Assembly (NCBI GenBank): GCA_964638245.1
Contig: CAZWZG010000158.1
Coordinates: 1 to 7,120 of the forward strand
Reading direction: 5' to 3'
Source of the DNA: CAZWZG01 sp964638245
Lineage (GTDB): Bacteria; Pseudomonadota; Alphaproteobacteria; Rhodobacterales; Rhodobacteraceae
DNA length: 7,120 bases
Made by a program: the position numbers and the translations under genes. The notes beneath the pieces are model-generated. The model searched no databases and was not told the DNA's origin. It worked only from the letters and a program-made list of their open reading frames with translations. Below are positions 1-5,920 of this stretch, piece after piece; the stretch's first letter is position 1; each line of letters opens with the position of its first letter.

Positions 1-503
1 GCGTCGACGGCTTCCGGGTCGATCCGACCAGCAGCTACCTCGCGGGAGAGCCACTTTGTAGCCCGCGCGACCTCATCGCGGCCGCCGTAATTCAGCGCCA
101 CCGTCAGGTGAACCAGATCGTTGTCGCAGGTCAGAAGCTCCAATTCGTCCATCAGGGCGACAAGCTTGTGGTCCAGTTTCATGCGGTCGCCAATGAACCG
201 CACGCGCACGCCATTCTTGATCAGGTTTTGGGTTTCGCGGGTGATGTAGCGCTTGAAAAGCGACATCAGCCCCGACACTTCGGTCTGGGTCCGCTTCCAG
301 TTTTCGGTCGAGAACGCGAAAACGGTCAGGTATTTCACGCCCAAATCTGGGCACGCCTCGACGATTTCGCGGACGCGTTTCGCACCGGCATGGTGGCCAA
401 ACAGCCTTGGCTTGCCGCGCGCCTGCGCCCAACGGCCATTGCCGTCCATGATAATCGCCACGTGGCGTGGGTTGTCTTTTTCGCCGTTCTCGGTCGTTTT
501 CAA
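1..503 (-). CDS. uppS: Undecaprenyl diphosphate synthase (isoprenyl transferase), C-terminus off the left edge
   Basis: UppS is a cytosolic cis-prenyltransferase. It adds isopentenyl diphosphate units to farnesyl diphosphate to make the C55 carrier lipid for peptidoglycan and other envelope polymers. The visible 167 codons contain the family signatures: HVAIIMDGNGRWA at residues 14-26 with catalytic Asp20, FGHHAGAK at 35-42, FSTENW at 64-69, and LNYGGRDE at 137-144. The conserved Arg/Ser/Glu block near the C-terminus (about 75-80 more codons) lies outside the window. I place the start at a TTG (503-501), because GGAG sits 7 bases upstream and no ATG or GTG is in frame between the frr stop and the MDGNG motif. 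The gene starts 28 bp after frr on the same strand, so co-transcription is likely. Identity is essentially certain; the start codon is inferred. Confidence 0.96.
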   Translation of the reverse strand, partial: MKTTENGEKDNPRHVAIIMDGNGRWAQARGKPRLFGHHAGAKRVREIVEACPDLGVKYLTVFAFSTENWKRTQTEVSGLMSLFKRYITRETQNLIKNGVRVRFIGDRMKLDHKLVALMDELELLTCDNDLVHLTVALNYGGRDEVARATKWLSREVAAGRIDPEAVD

Positions 504-531
504 ATCACTGCTCCAAATACGCGGACCATAC

Positions 532-1098
532 TCAAACCTGCATGATCTCTTCCTGCTTGGCTTCCAATGCCGTGTCTATACGGGCGATTGCGGCATCTGT
601 GAGGCTCTGCACCTCATCCGACCAGATTTTGTGATCATCTTCACTCAATCCGTCGCCTTTCGCCTTCTTAAGCTGTTCCATGCCGTCGCGACGGACATTT
701 CTGATCGCGATGCGTGCATTTTCAGCATATGTGCCAGCCACTTTGGTCAATTCGCGGCGGCGTTCTTCGTTCAGTTCGGGAATCGGCAGGCGGATGATGG
801 TGCCATCGACCACCGGGTTGATCCCGAGCCCACTTTCGCGGATCGCCTTTTCGGCTTTCGAAACAAGGCCCTTGTCCCAGATATTGATCGTGATCATGCG
901 CGGCTCGGGCACGTTCACTGTCCCAACCTGATTGATCGGCGTTAGTGCCCCATAGGCGTCCACCATCACCGGTTCGACCATGCTGGCCGACGCGCGCCCC
1001 GTGCGCAGGGTCAAAAATTCGCTCTTCAACGCATTCATTGCACCGTCCATGCGACGCTGCAGATCATCGATATCAAGGTCAAAATCCTCGTCCGCCAT
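532..1098 (-). CDS. frr: Ribosome recycling factor
   Basis: RRF works with EF-G and IF3 to split post-termination ribosomes so that the subunits can be reused. The 188-residue product matches the usual length of about 185. Family landmarks are in order: FLTLRTGRASASMVEPV at 28-44, YGALTPINQVGTVNVPEPR at 49-67 (entering domain II), and IRNVRRDGM at 132-140, which holds the conserved arginines of the long helical domain I. The C-terminal helix ends EEIMQV. The acidic N-terminus (MADEDFDLDIDDL) is an extension seen commonly in alphaproteobacteria, from memory. The start is supported by AGAAGGGA about 8-10 bases upstream. It lies 47 bp downstream of pyrH and 28 bp upstream of uppS, in the classic pyrH-frr-uppS order. 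Nothing is truncated or anomalous. Confidence 0.99.
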   Translation of the reverse strand: MADEDFDLDIDDLQRRMDGAMNALKSEFLTLRTGRASASMVEPVMVDAYGALTPINQVGTVNVPEPRMITINIWDKGLVSKAEKAIRESGLGINPVVDGTIIRLPIPELNEERRRELTKVAGTYAENARIAIRNVRRDGMEQLKKAKGDGLSEDDHKIWSDEVQSLTDAAIARIDTALEAKQEEIMQV

Positions 1099-1145
1099 GG
1101 GGACTGATCCCTTCTTTTCTTAGCCTTACAAGGCTTTCTATATCC

Positions 1146-1356
1146 CTAATTCCCGACGCGTGTATAGGTGCCGGTTCCNNNNNNNNNNNNNNNNNNNNNN
1201 NNNNNNNNNNNNNNNNNNNNNNNNNNNNNNNNNNNNNNNNNNNNNNNNNNNNNNNNNNNNNNNNNNNNNNNNNNNNNNGGCTTCACCCGATATCTTGAGA
1301 AGGACACGCTTATAAGTCGTCTCGGACGGCGTGGTGTTAGCGTCTGTACTGCCCAT
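1146..1356 (-). CDS. pyrH: UMP kinase, interrupted by an assembly gap
   Basis: PyrH phosphorylates UMP to UDP in the cytosol with ATP, an essential step of pyrimidine nucleotide supply. Only the two ends are readable. The N-terminal 26 residues (1356-1279) end YKRVLLKISGEA, the hallmark start of the bacterial amino-acid-kinase-type UMP kinase. The last 10 codons (1178-1149) read GTGTYTRVGN followed by TAG, which fits PyrH C-termini of this group. The catalytic middle is hidden in the 100-N gap. An intact gene of about 245 codons would need roughly 600-650 bp there. Both visible pieces end on codon boundaries, so the true gap should be a multiple of three; 100 is not, so the N run looks like a fixed placeholder. 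The gene heads the frr-uppS cluster and diverges from miaA. An AAGG-type ribosome site lies about 8 bases before the ATG. Confidence 0.92.
1179..1278. other. Scaffold gap of exactly 100 N inside pyrH
   Basis: A run of 100 unknown bases separates the two visible ends of pyrH. The round number and the frame conflict between the two ends indicate a nominal gap size. If pyrH is intact, several hundred bases are missing here. Confidence 0.98.
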
Positions 1357-1416
1357 TGCGTTGCCCTTTCGGTCAGGGTCTGTTCATCTGGCGGCAAAGT
1401 GTCCGAAAAAGCCAGA
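1357..1416. promoter_or_regulatory. Divergent pyrH/miaA promoter interval (60 bp)
   Basis: This short interval lies between the oppositely oriented starts of pyrH and miaA, so it must carry or overlap promoters for both, unless transcripts begin inside the coding starts. I see no convincing -35/-10 pair or operator. An in-frame GTG at 1399 offers an alternative miaA start that would shorten the interval to 42 bp. Confidence 0.4.
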
Positions 1417-2301
1417 ATGATCAACGTAGAAGACGCGATATCCCGGGTGAGCGGCGATCAGACCGTGCTGATCGCGGGGCCGACTGCAACGGGTAAATCC
1501 GCTCTGGCGCTGGAAATGGCGGCGCGCACGGGGGTGCCCATTGTGAACGCCGACGCGCTTCAGGTCTTTGCTGATTGGCGGATTTTGACCGCCAGACCGT
1601 CAAAAGCGGACGAAAACGCAGCAGATCACCGCCTTTACGGCCATGTCCCGGGGGATCGGGCGTATTCGGCTGGCGCGTGGTTGCGCGACGTTGCCCCGAT
1701 CCTGGACGACGGTCCGGCGATCATTGTCGGCGGAACTGGCCTTAACTTTTCGTCCCTTCTGGACGGGCTGGCCGAGATCCCGGACGTGCCCGAAAATGTG
1801 TTTGCTGAAGGAGAGGCGCGGCTTGCCCAAGAGGGTGTCGAGGCACTGGGCCGGGAATTGGACGATGCGACGCGTGCCCGGATTGATCTGGCCAATCCGA
1901 TGCGCGTGTTTCGGGCCTGGACCGTGCAAAAGGCGACGGGGCGCGGGCTTGCGTCCTGGCATGCTGACACGCCGCCGCCATTGCTTAAGCCCCCCTTTCA
2001 GCGATTTGTCCTCCACGCTCCGGTCGAATGGCTGACCCCGCGCATCGCGGCGCGGTTTGATCTGATGCTTGAGGCCGGTCTGATGGAGGAGGTCGCTGCA
2101 AATGCACCGGGCTTTTCTACCGACCTGCCATCCTCCAAGGCCATCGGCGCGCGCGAGCTTGTGGCCTATCATCAGTTGGGCGGCGATCTGGATCAGGTGC
2201 GCGAGGCTGTGATCATCCAGACCCGGCAATATGCAAAACGGCAACGGACGTGGTTCAGAAACAGATTTTCCACATGGGACTGGATTGACCCGACCCTCTG
2301 A
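1417..2301 (+). CDS. miaA: tRNA dimethylallyltransferase
   Basis: MiaA transfers a dimethylallyl group to N6 of adenosine 37 in tRNAs that read UNN codons. MiaB and relatives then modify the product further, and this improves decoding. The 294-residue product carries the family motifs in order: P-loop GPTATGKS at 21-28, NADALQVF at 44-51 with Asp46 as the expected general base, GGTGLN at 105-110, NPMRVFRAW at 160-168, AIGARELVAY at 242-251, and QTRQYAKRQRTWFR at 268-281. The tyrosine or similar aromatic residue that usually follows GGTGL is Asn here. I start at ATG 1417; an in-frame GTG at 1399 would add six residues (VSEKAR), and neither start has a strong ribosome site. It diverges from pyrH and is followed 65 bp later by the AraC-type gene. 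Confidence 0.97.
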   Translation: MINVEDAISRVSGDQTVLIAGPTATGKSALALEMAARTGVPIVNADALQVFADWRILTARPSKADENAADHRLYGHVPGDRAYSAGAWLRDVAPILDDGPAIIVGGTGLNFSSLLDGLAEIPDVPENVFAEGEARLAQEGVEALGRELDDATRARIDLANPMRVFRAWTVQKATGRGLASWHADTPPPLLKPPFQRFVLHAPVEWLTPRIAARFDLMLEAGLMEEVAANAPGFSTDLPSSKAIGARELVAYHQLGGDLDQVREAVIIQTRQYAKRQRTWFRNRFSTWDWIDPTL

Positions 2302-2329
2302 TCCCGTCAGTTTGGCCCGGTCGCATGGG

Positions 2330-2346
2330 GACGGTAGCTGACCGTC
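2330..2346. repeat. Perfect inverted repeat between miaA and the AraC-type gene
   Basis: GACGGT (2330-2335) and ACCGTC (2341-2346) flank a 5-base centre, AGCTG, and are exact reverse complements. The dyad ends 20 bp before the start codon of the regulator gene. No T-run follows, so it is a poor terminator. It could be a binding site for autoregulation or a leader hairpin. The short arms make chance occurrence possible. Confidence 0.45.
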
Positions 2347-2366
2347 GTTAAGCTGGGGGGCTTTCC

Positions 2367-3224
2367 ATGAACGCTTCGAACCGCGCAGCCCGCTTGGGGC
2401 GCGTCGAGATTGTCGCTTCTGCGGTGCCGGACCTGCGGGTTGTCGGGTTGCAGCGTCTTGCACTGGGCGGCAAGTGGCGTGTTGAGGCGATGCGCAGCTA
2501 TGCAAGGCCCGTTTTGCTTTGGTTCACGCGCGGTCAGGGCCGCATCACGGTCGCTGGGACGACGCGTGGCTATGGCCCCCACAACGCGGTATTCCTGCCC
2601 CCCAATACGATGCATGGTTTTGACATGCTGGGTCAGGTTCTGGGCTCTGCCGTGTTCCTGCCCAATGACCCGTCGCTCGACTGGCCCGAAGACATCGCGC
2701 ACCTGCGGATTCGCGATGTGCGTCAACAAAGCGAGCTGACCGGGCTGATTGATGCCATCGAAACCGAAATGGCCAAGGATGATGCGATCGCGATGCGGGC
2801 GGCCCACCATCACGCCGGTTTGCTGTCGGTTTGGCTGGCCCGCCAGTTGGTCGAAACCCCCGTTACGATCGGGGTCGGCAGCGAAACCAAGGCCGCTGAT
2901 CGGATCGCGGCTGCGTTCACCTCAATGGTTGAACAGGCCTATCGCACACCAAAACCAATCGCGACGTATGCGCGCGAGCTTGGCGTCACGCCCACACATT
3001 TGACCCGCGCCTGTAATGCGACAAGCGGCAGAAGCGCCTCATCAATCCTTATGGAACGCCGCCTTTATGAAGCGCGGCGGCTTCTGGCAGAGACGAAAAA
3101 ACCAGTGAAATCCATCGCTAAAGAGCTTGGTTTTTCCACACCTGCCTACTTTACGCGCATGTTTCACGCCCAAACTGGGCAGACGCCGACCCAGTTCCGC
3201 AGCGCGCCTGCGCGTCGCCACTAG
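2367..3224 (+). CDS. AraC-family transcriptional regulator with cupin-like N-terminal domain
   Basis: This is a 285-residue cytosolic DNA-binding regulator. The C-terminal third is a typical AraC double helix-turn-helix. The first HTH is around 197-217 (IATYARELGVTPTHLTRACN). The linker helix contains MERRLYEARRLL (229-240). The second HTH is at about 247-270 (VKSIAKELGFSTPAYFTRMF), followed by TGQTPTQFR (270-278). The N-terminal part (about 30-100) has the glycine- and proline-rich pattern of a cupin-type sensing domain, including FLPPNTMHGF at 76-85. GGGGGG six bases before the ATG supports the start. It lies directly upstream of the solute-binding protein gene on the same strand, so a role as local regulator of that gene is plausible but unproven. 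The ligand is not recognisable. Confidence 0.95.
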   Translation: MNASNRAARLGRVEIVASAVPDLRVVGLQRLALGGKWRVEAMRSYARPVLLWFTRGQGRITVAGTTRGYGPHNAVFLPPNTMHGFDMLGQVLGSAVFLPNDPSLDWPEDIAHLRIRDVRQQSELTGLIDAIETEMAKDDAIAMRAAHHHAGLLSVWLARQLVETPVTIGVGSETKAADRIAAAFTSMVEQAYRTPKPIATYARELGVTPTHLTRACNATSGRSASSILMERRLYEARRLLAETKKPVKSIAKELGFSTPAYFTRMFHAQTGQTPTQFRSAPARRH

Positions 3225-3285
3225 ACCGCGAATTGTTGCGGACGACCTGACGTAACGCCAAGATGATGTCCAAAAATGAGACCGG

Positions 3286-3318
3286 GGGGTTGGCATATCG
3301 TCCAACCCCTTGTTAGTG
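3286..3318 (+). terminator. Probable intrinsic terminator after the AraC-type gene
   Basis: GGGGTTGG (3286-3293) and CCAACCCC (3302-3309) form a perfect 8-bp stem with an 8-base loop, extendable by two G-T pairs. A T-biased tail, TTGTTAGTG, follows. It starts 62 bp after the regulator stop and fits a terminator. Because it also lies about 55 bp before the binding-protein start, it could instead sit in that gene's promoter or leader. The sequence TTGGCA at 3290-3295 resembles a -35 box and overlaps the stem. Confidence 0.5.
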
Positions 3319-3332
3319 TTCATTATCACTAA
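3313..3332. promoter_or_regulatory. Perfect dyad upstream of the binding-protein gene, candidate operator
   Basis: TTAGTG (3313-3318) and CACTAA (3327-3332) are exact inverted repeats around the AT-rich centre ttcattat. They lie 30 bp before the start at 3363. Twenty-base dyads of this shape are typical of dimeric repressor sites, and this one lies where a promoter or early leader should be. CATTAT (3321-3326) within it is a possible -10 element, but I cannot pair it with a good -35. Confidence 0.4.
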
Positions 3333-3362
3333 AAATAAGGCTCAATCCGCATGGGAGGGAAA

Positions 3363-4976
3363 ATGAGCAATCTGAGAAACGAAAGAATTCTGGCCGAACT
3401 GATCGCTGCTGCCAAGGCAAAGCGCGTCAACCGCCGGAGCTTTATGGAAGGCGCACTTTATACCGGTGCCGGCGCTGCTGCTGCATCGACGATGTGGGCC
3501 ACCAAAGTTGAAGCACAGACACCCAAGCGCGGCGGCAACTTCCGCGTCGGCGTTCACGACGGTAACACGTCGGACGGTTTCGACCCCGGCACGTACAACT
3601 CCGTGCTTCAGATCCAGTTGGCGCATGCCGCCTTTTCCTGGCTGACGGAAATCACCAACGAAAACGGTCTTGGCCCAGATCTGGCCACAGAGTGGTCGGC
3701 AACGCCGGACGCAACGACCTGGACGTTCGCCTTGAATCCAAGCGCGACGTTCCACGATGGCACGCCAGTGACGGCAACAGATGTTATCGCATCGATGAAC
3801 CACCACCGTGGCGAAGCGTCGACATCCGCGGCCAAAGCGATCCTGAACATCGTTGACGACATCACGGCGGACGGCGACCACACGGTTGTCTTCCAATTGT
3901 CGACCGGTGTGGCTGACCTGCCTTACCTCTTGACCGATTATCACCTCTGTATCTTCAAGGCGAAGGCAGATGGCACGATCGACTGGCAGTCGGGTATCGG
4001 CTGTGGTCCCTACAAGATCGACAGCCACGATCCGGGCATCCGGACCGAGCTGACCCGCCACGACGGCTGGCACCGCATCGAAGAAGGCGCCTTCTTTGAC
4101 AGCGTCACGATGATCACGCTGAACGACGCAAACGCACGTCAGACCGCTCTGATCACGAACCAGGTCGATGCGATCACCTCCGTGGACCTCAAGACCGTGT
4201 CCATGCTGGGCCGCGCGCCGGGCATCCTGATCGACAACGTGCCTTCGGGTTCGCACGTTACGATCCCGGGCTTTGCTGACACAGCTCCGATGGACAATGT
4301 CGATGCTCGTTTGGCGCTGAAATACGCGATCAACCGTCAGGACATCGTGGACAAGATCTTCTTTGGCAACGCGTCCGTCGGCAACGACACGCCGCTGAAC
4401 GAGACGTTCCCGTTCTTTGAAGCCTCTGAACAGCGTCCCTATGACCCCGATCGTGCGAAGTTCCACCTGGATAAGGCCGGAATGAGCAGCATGGATATCG
4501 ACATCCACGCATCGGACTCGGTGTTCTCGGGTGCGGTCGACATGGTGTCGCTGATTGCGGAACATGCGCGTCCAGCTGGCATCAACGTCACCACCAAGCG
4601 TGAGCCTGCGGATAACTTCTGGGCCAATGTCTGGCTGAAGCAGCCGTTCCCGGTTGTGCAGTGGGGCGCGCGTCCGACGCCGGATGCGATCTTCTCGCTG
4701 GTGTACCAGTCGGGTGTTGCGTGGAACGAAGGTCGTTGGTCGAACGAGCGCTTCGACGAACTGCTCTTCGCCGCAAAAGCAGAATTGGACGGTGCGCGCC
4801 GGACCGAGATGTACTCGGAGATGAGCACGATCTTGCAGGACGACAGCCCTGTTGTGATCCCGCTCTTTGTTAACCGTATTGGCGGTCGCCGTGACAACGT
4901 CATGCACACCGAGCAGATCGCTTCGAACTGGGAGCTTGACGGCGCCCGCGGTTACCACCGCTGGTGGTTCGCATAA
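3363..4976 (+). CDS. ABC transporter family 5 (peptide/nickel-type) solute-binding protein with Tat signal
   Basis: This 537-residue periplasmic protein would bind a substrate, probably an oligopeptide-like or other small molecule, and deliver it to an ABC importer. The N-terminus has a twin-arginine signal: NRRSFMEGAL at 23-32, an alanine-rich hydrophobic stretch to about 46, and likely cleavage after VEA (51). The mature part opens PKRGGNFRVG, and family signatures include LATEWSATPDATTWTF (107-122), FHDGTPVTATDVIASM (130-145), and ARLALKYAINRQDIVDKIFFG (315-335, tiled by shorter family motifs). I choose ATG 3363 over the in-frame ATG at 3351, because GGGAGGG (3353-3359) then acts as the ribosome site. 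A strong terminator follows, so it is a single-gene or operon-final transcript. The nearest permease is about 1.1 kb downstream, beyond ssb. The exact substrate cannot be read. Confidence 0.96.
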   Translation: MSNLRNERILAELIAAAKAKRVNRRSFMEGALYTGAGAAAASTMWATKVEAQTPKRGGNFRVGVHDGNTSDGFDPGTYNSVLQIQLAHAAFSWLTEITNENGLGPDLATEWSATPDATTWTFALNPSATFHDGTPVTATDVIASMNHHRGEASTSAAKAILNIVDDITADGDHTVVFQLSTGVADLPYLLTDYHLCIFKAKADGTIDWQSGIGCGPYKIDSHDPGIRTELTRHDGWHRIEEGAFFDSVTMITLNDANARQTALITNQVDAITSVDLKTVSMLGRAPGILIDNVPSGSHVTIPGFADTAPMDNVDARLALKYAINRQDIVDKIFFGNASVGNDTPLNETFPFFEASEQRPYDPDRAKFHLDKAGMSSMDIDIHASDSVFSGAVDMVSLIAEHARPAGINVTTKREPADNFWANVWLKQPFPVVQWGARPTPDAIFSLVYQSGVAWNEGRWSNERFDELLFAAKAELDGARRTEMYSEMSTILQDDSPVVIPLFVNRIGGRRDNVMHTEQIASNWELDGARGYHRWWFA

Positions 4977-4996
4977 GCGACCCAGATACCGCATTG

Positions 4997-5027
4997 AAAA
5001 GGGCCCCGTTCGGGGCCCTTTTTGTTT
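4997..5027 (+). terminator. Strong rho-independent terminator after the binding-protein gene
   Basis: An 11-bp GC-rich stem (4997-5007 with 5012-5022, core GGGCCCC/GGGGCCC) closes a GTTC tetraloop. It runs into TTTTTGTTT. The element starts 20 bp after the stop codon at 4976. The A-tract on the left arm means it may also stop transcripts arriving from the ssb side. Confidence 0.93.
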
Positions 5028-5076
5028 GGTAAAGCCACAGTGCGCAGCGCTTTGACGATTTAGGTGGATTTCCGAG

Positions 5077-5104
5077 GTAATGCGCTGAAAAGCAACGCAT
5101 TTAC
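5077..5104. repeat. Imperfect hairpin in the convergent binding-protein/ssb interval
   Basis: GTAATGCGCTG (5077-5087 with the leading G) pairs with CAACGCATTTAC (5093-5104) around a 5-base loop. As minus-strand RNA there are about eleven pairs, with one G-U pair and one bulge. It lies about 60 bp past the ssb stop but no T-run follows on that strand, so it is at most a weak or factor-assisted terminator or an RNA-stabilising structure. Confidence 0.4.
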
Positions 5105-5109
5105 GCTAT

Positions 5110-5146
5110 CGGTATCGCGTCGGTATAACGTCGGTATTACGTCGGT
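5110..5146. repeat. Three tandem 11-bp units plus a partial fourth
   Basis: The units CGGTATCGCGT (5110-5120), CGGTATAACGT (5121-5131) and CGGTATTACGT (5132-5142) abut and differ only at positions 7-8. CGGT at 5143-5146 begins a broken fourth copy. The block sits just past the 3' end of ssb. The 11-bp period is close to one DNA turn, so all copies face the same side of the helix. The function is unknown; it could be a protein-binding array or a small slippage-derived repeat. Confidence 0.8.
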
Positions 5147-5166
5147 GCAAAAGACCGAAGACGGGC

Positions 5167-5649
5167 CTAGAACGGGATTTCGTCGTCCATGTCGCTGGCC
5201 GGAGCCGGGCTGGAATATCCGCCGCCCGATCCGCCACGATCCTGATCGTAGCCACCACCGGATTGATCCGAGACATATCCGCCGCCGCCACCACCATCGC
5301 GACCATCCAGCATTGTCAGTTCGCTTTTGTATGGGCGCAACACGACCTCGGTCGAATAGCGATCCTGCCCCGACTGGTCCTGCCATTTGCGGGTCTCAAG
5401 CTGGCCTTCGATGTAAACCTTCGAGCCCTTCTTGAGGTACTGCTCGGCCACGCGCGCCAGCGGTTCGGAGAAGATCGCAACCGAGTGCCACTCGGTGCGC
5501 TCGCGCCGTTCGCCGGTGTTGCGGTCCTTCCAGTTTTCGGATGTGGCGATACGCAGGTTGCACACCTTGCCGCCATTCTGGAACGTGCGCACTTCGGGGT
5601 CGCGCCCCAGATTGCCCACCAAAATCACCTTGTTTACTGAGCCCGCCAT
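5167..5649 (-). CDS. ssb: Single-stranded DNA-binding protein
   Basis: SSB coats single-stranded DNA during replication, recombination and repair, and recruits partner enzymes through its acidic tail. The 160-residue product has an OB fold at about 4-112, starting VNKVILVGNLGRDPEVR, with aromatic DNA-stacking candidates Trp40, Trp54, Phe60 and Trp89. A glycine-rich flexible linker (about 117-150, including six consecutive Gly) leads to the canonical tip DMDDEIPF (153-160). Its length is normal for the family. GGGAGG seven bases upstream of the ATG fixes the start. It diverges from the probable transglycosylase gene across 71 bp and converges on the binding-protein gene. The upstream interval has a CACGTTCA direct repeat that could be regulatory. 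Confidence 0.99.
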   Translation of the reverse strand: MAGSVNKVILVGNLGRDPEVRTFQNGGKVCNLRIATSENWKDRNTGERRERTEWHSVAIFSEPLARVAEQYLKKGSKVYIEGQLETRKWQDQSGQDRYSTEVVLRPYKSELTMLDGRDGGGGGGYVSDQSGGGYDQDRGGSGGGYSSPAPASDMDDEIPF

Positions 5650-5720
5650 GCCGAAGCCTCCCGTCGATTCTTGTTGCGCCTGAACGTGACATGTCCGTGA
5701 ACGTGGTTAAAGGGGCGTAA
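5650..5720. promoter_or_regulatory. Divergent ssb/transglycosylase control region with a direct repeat
   Basis: TGAACGTG occurs twice in the same orientation (5681-5688 and 5698-5705), 17 bp apart. The 8-bp palindrome GACATGTC (5688-5695) overlaps the first copy and lies between the two. These lie between the two start codons, where regulators of both genes would act. The GAAC halves recall the alphaproteobacterial LexA box, but the spacing (13 bp between GAAC cores) is not the known 7 bp. I see no reliable -35/-10 pair. Confidence 0.4.
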
Positions 5721-5906
5721 ATGGCGAAAGGCGCAAGACTCGCCTTTTCNNNNNNNNNNNNNNNNNNNNNNNNNNNNNNNNNNNNNNNNNNNNNNNNNNN
5801 NNNNNNNNNNNNNNNNNNNNNNNNNNNNNNNNNNNNNNNNNNNNNNNNNGGCATTCCGCCCTATCGCGAAACGCAGGAATACGTGATCGCGATCCTCGGT
5901 CGCTAG
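5721..5906 (+). CDS. Probable lytic transglycosylase, interrupted by an assembly gap
   Basis: Lytic transglycosylases cleave the glycan strands of peptidoglycan in the periplasm, forming 1,6-anhydromuramic ends. The readable C-terminus (5850-5906) is GIPPYRETQEYVIAILGR and stop. PPYRET-YV is the characteristic closing helix of Slt/MltE-type goose-lysozyme-like domains. The proposed N-terminus is MAKGARLAF at 5721, with AGGGG five bases before the ATG, and looks like the start of a signal peptide. Catalytic residues and most of the domain fall in the gap. Frames on both sides are compatible with a gap of 3n+1 bases. With only 100 bases hidden the protein would have 61 residues, too few, so the real gap must be larger. 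The C-terminal identification is fairly strong; linking the two ends into one gene is inference. Confidence 0.68.
   Translation: MAKGARLAFXXXXXXXXXXXXXXXXXXXXXXXXXXXXXXXXXXGIPPYRETQEYVIAILGR
5727..5748. repeat. Inverted repeat at the start of the transglycosylase gene, next to gap 2
   Basis: AAAGGCG (5727-5733) and CGCCTTT (5741-5747) pair perfectly across a 7-base loop, and TTTT (5745-5748) ends the right arm just before the gap. It has terminator shape in both directions, but on the plus strand it lies within the first codons of the proposed gene. It could affect that gene's translation, or mark the end of an unseen minus-strand gene. Confidence 0.35.
5750..5849. other. Scaffold gap of exactly 100 N inside the transglycosylase gene
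   Basis: This is a second run of exactly 100 unknown bases, the same size as the first, so it is a nominal length. The readable flanks suggest a single gene crosses it, but other sequence could be hidden here. Confidence 0.98.
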
Positions 5907-5920
5907 GCCCTGATATATCC

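Noticed and set aside
253..945. Open frame of 230 codons on the plus strand across uppS and frr
   Set aside because: It is antisense to two clearly identified genes and crosses the boundary between them; there is no protein-like motif.
1600..2505. Open frame of 301 codons on the minus strand across miaA and the AraC-type gene
   Set aside because: It overlaps two well-supported genes, has no domain-like sequence, and is a composition shadow.
3042..3329. Minus-strand open frame starting between the AraC-type and binding-protein genes
   Set aside because: It lies mostly antisense to the HTH-coding region, with a start inside the hairpin/dyad interval and no family resemblance.
3342..4994. Long open frame (550 codons) on the minus strand, fully antisense to the binding-protein gene
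   Set aside because: It mirrors a high-GC coding gene with strong third-position bias. The translation is rich in Arg and Val with no recognisable domain, and it runs through the terminator. The plus-strand gene explains the region.
5681..5705. Canonical SOS (LexA) box upstream of ssb
   Set aside because: The GTTC cores are 13 bp apart rather than the 7 bp of the alphaproteobacterial consensus, so it is reported only as an unexplained repeat.
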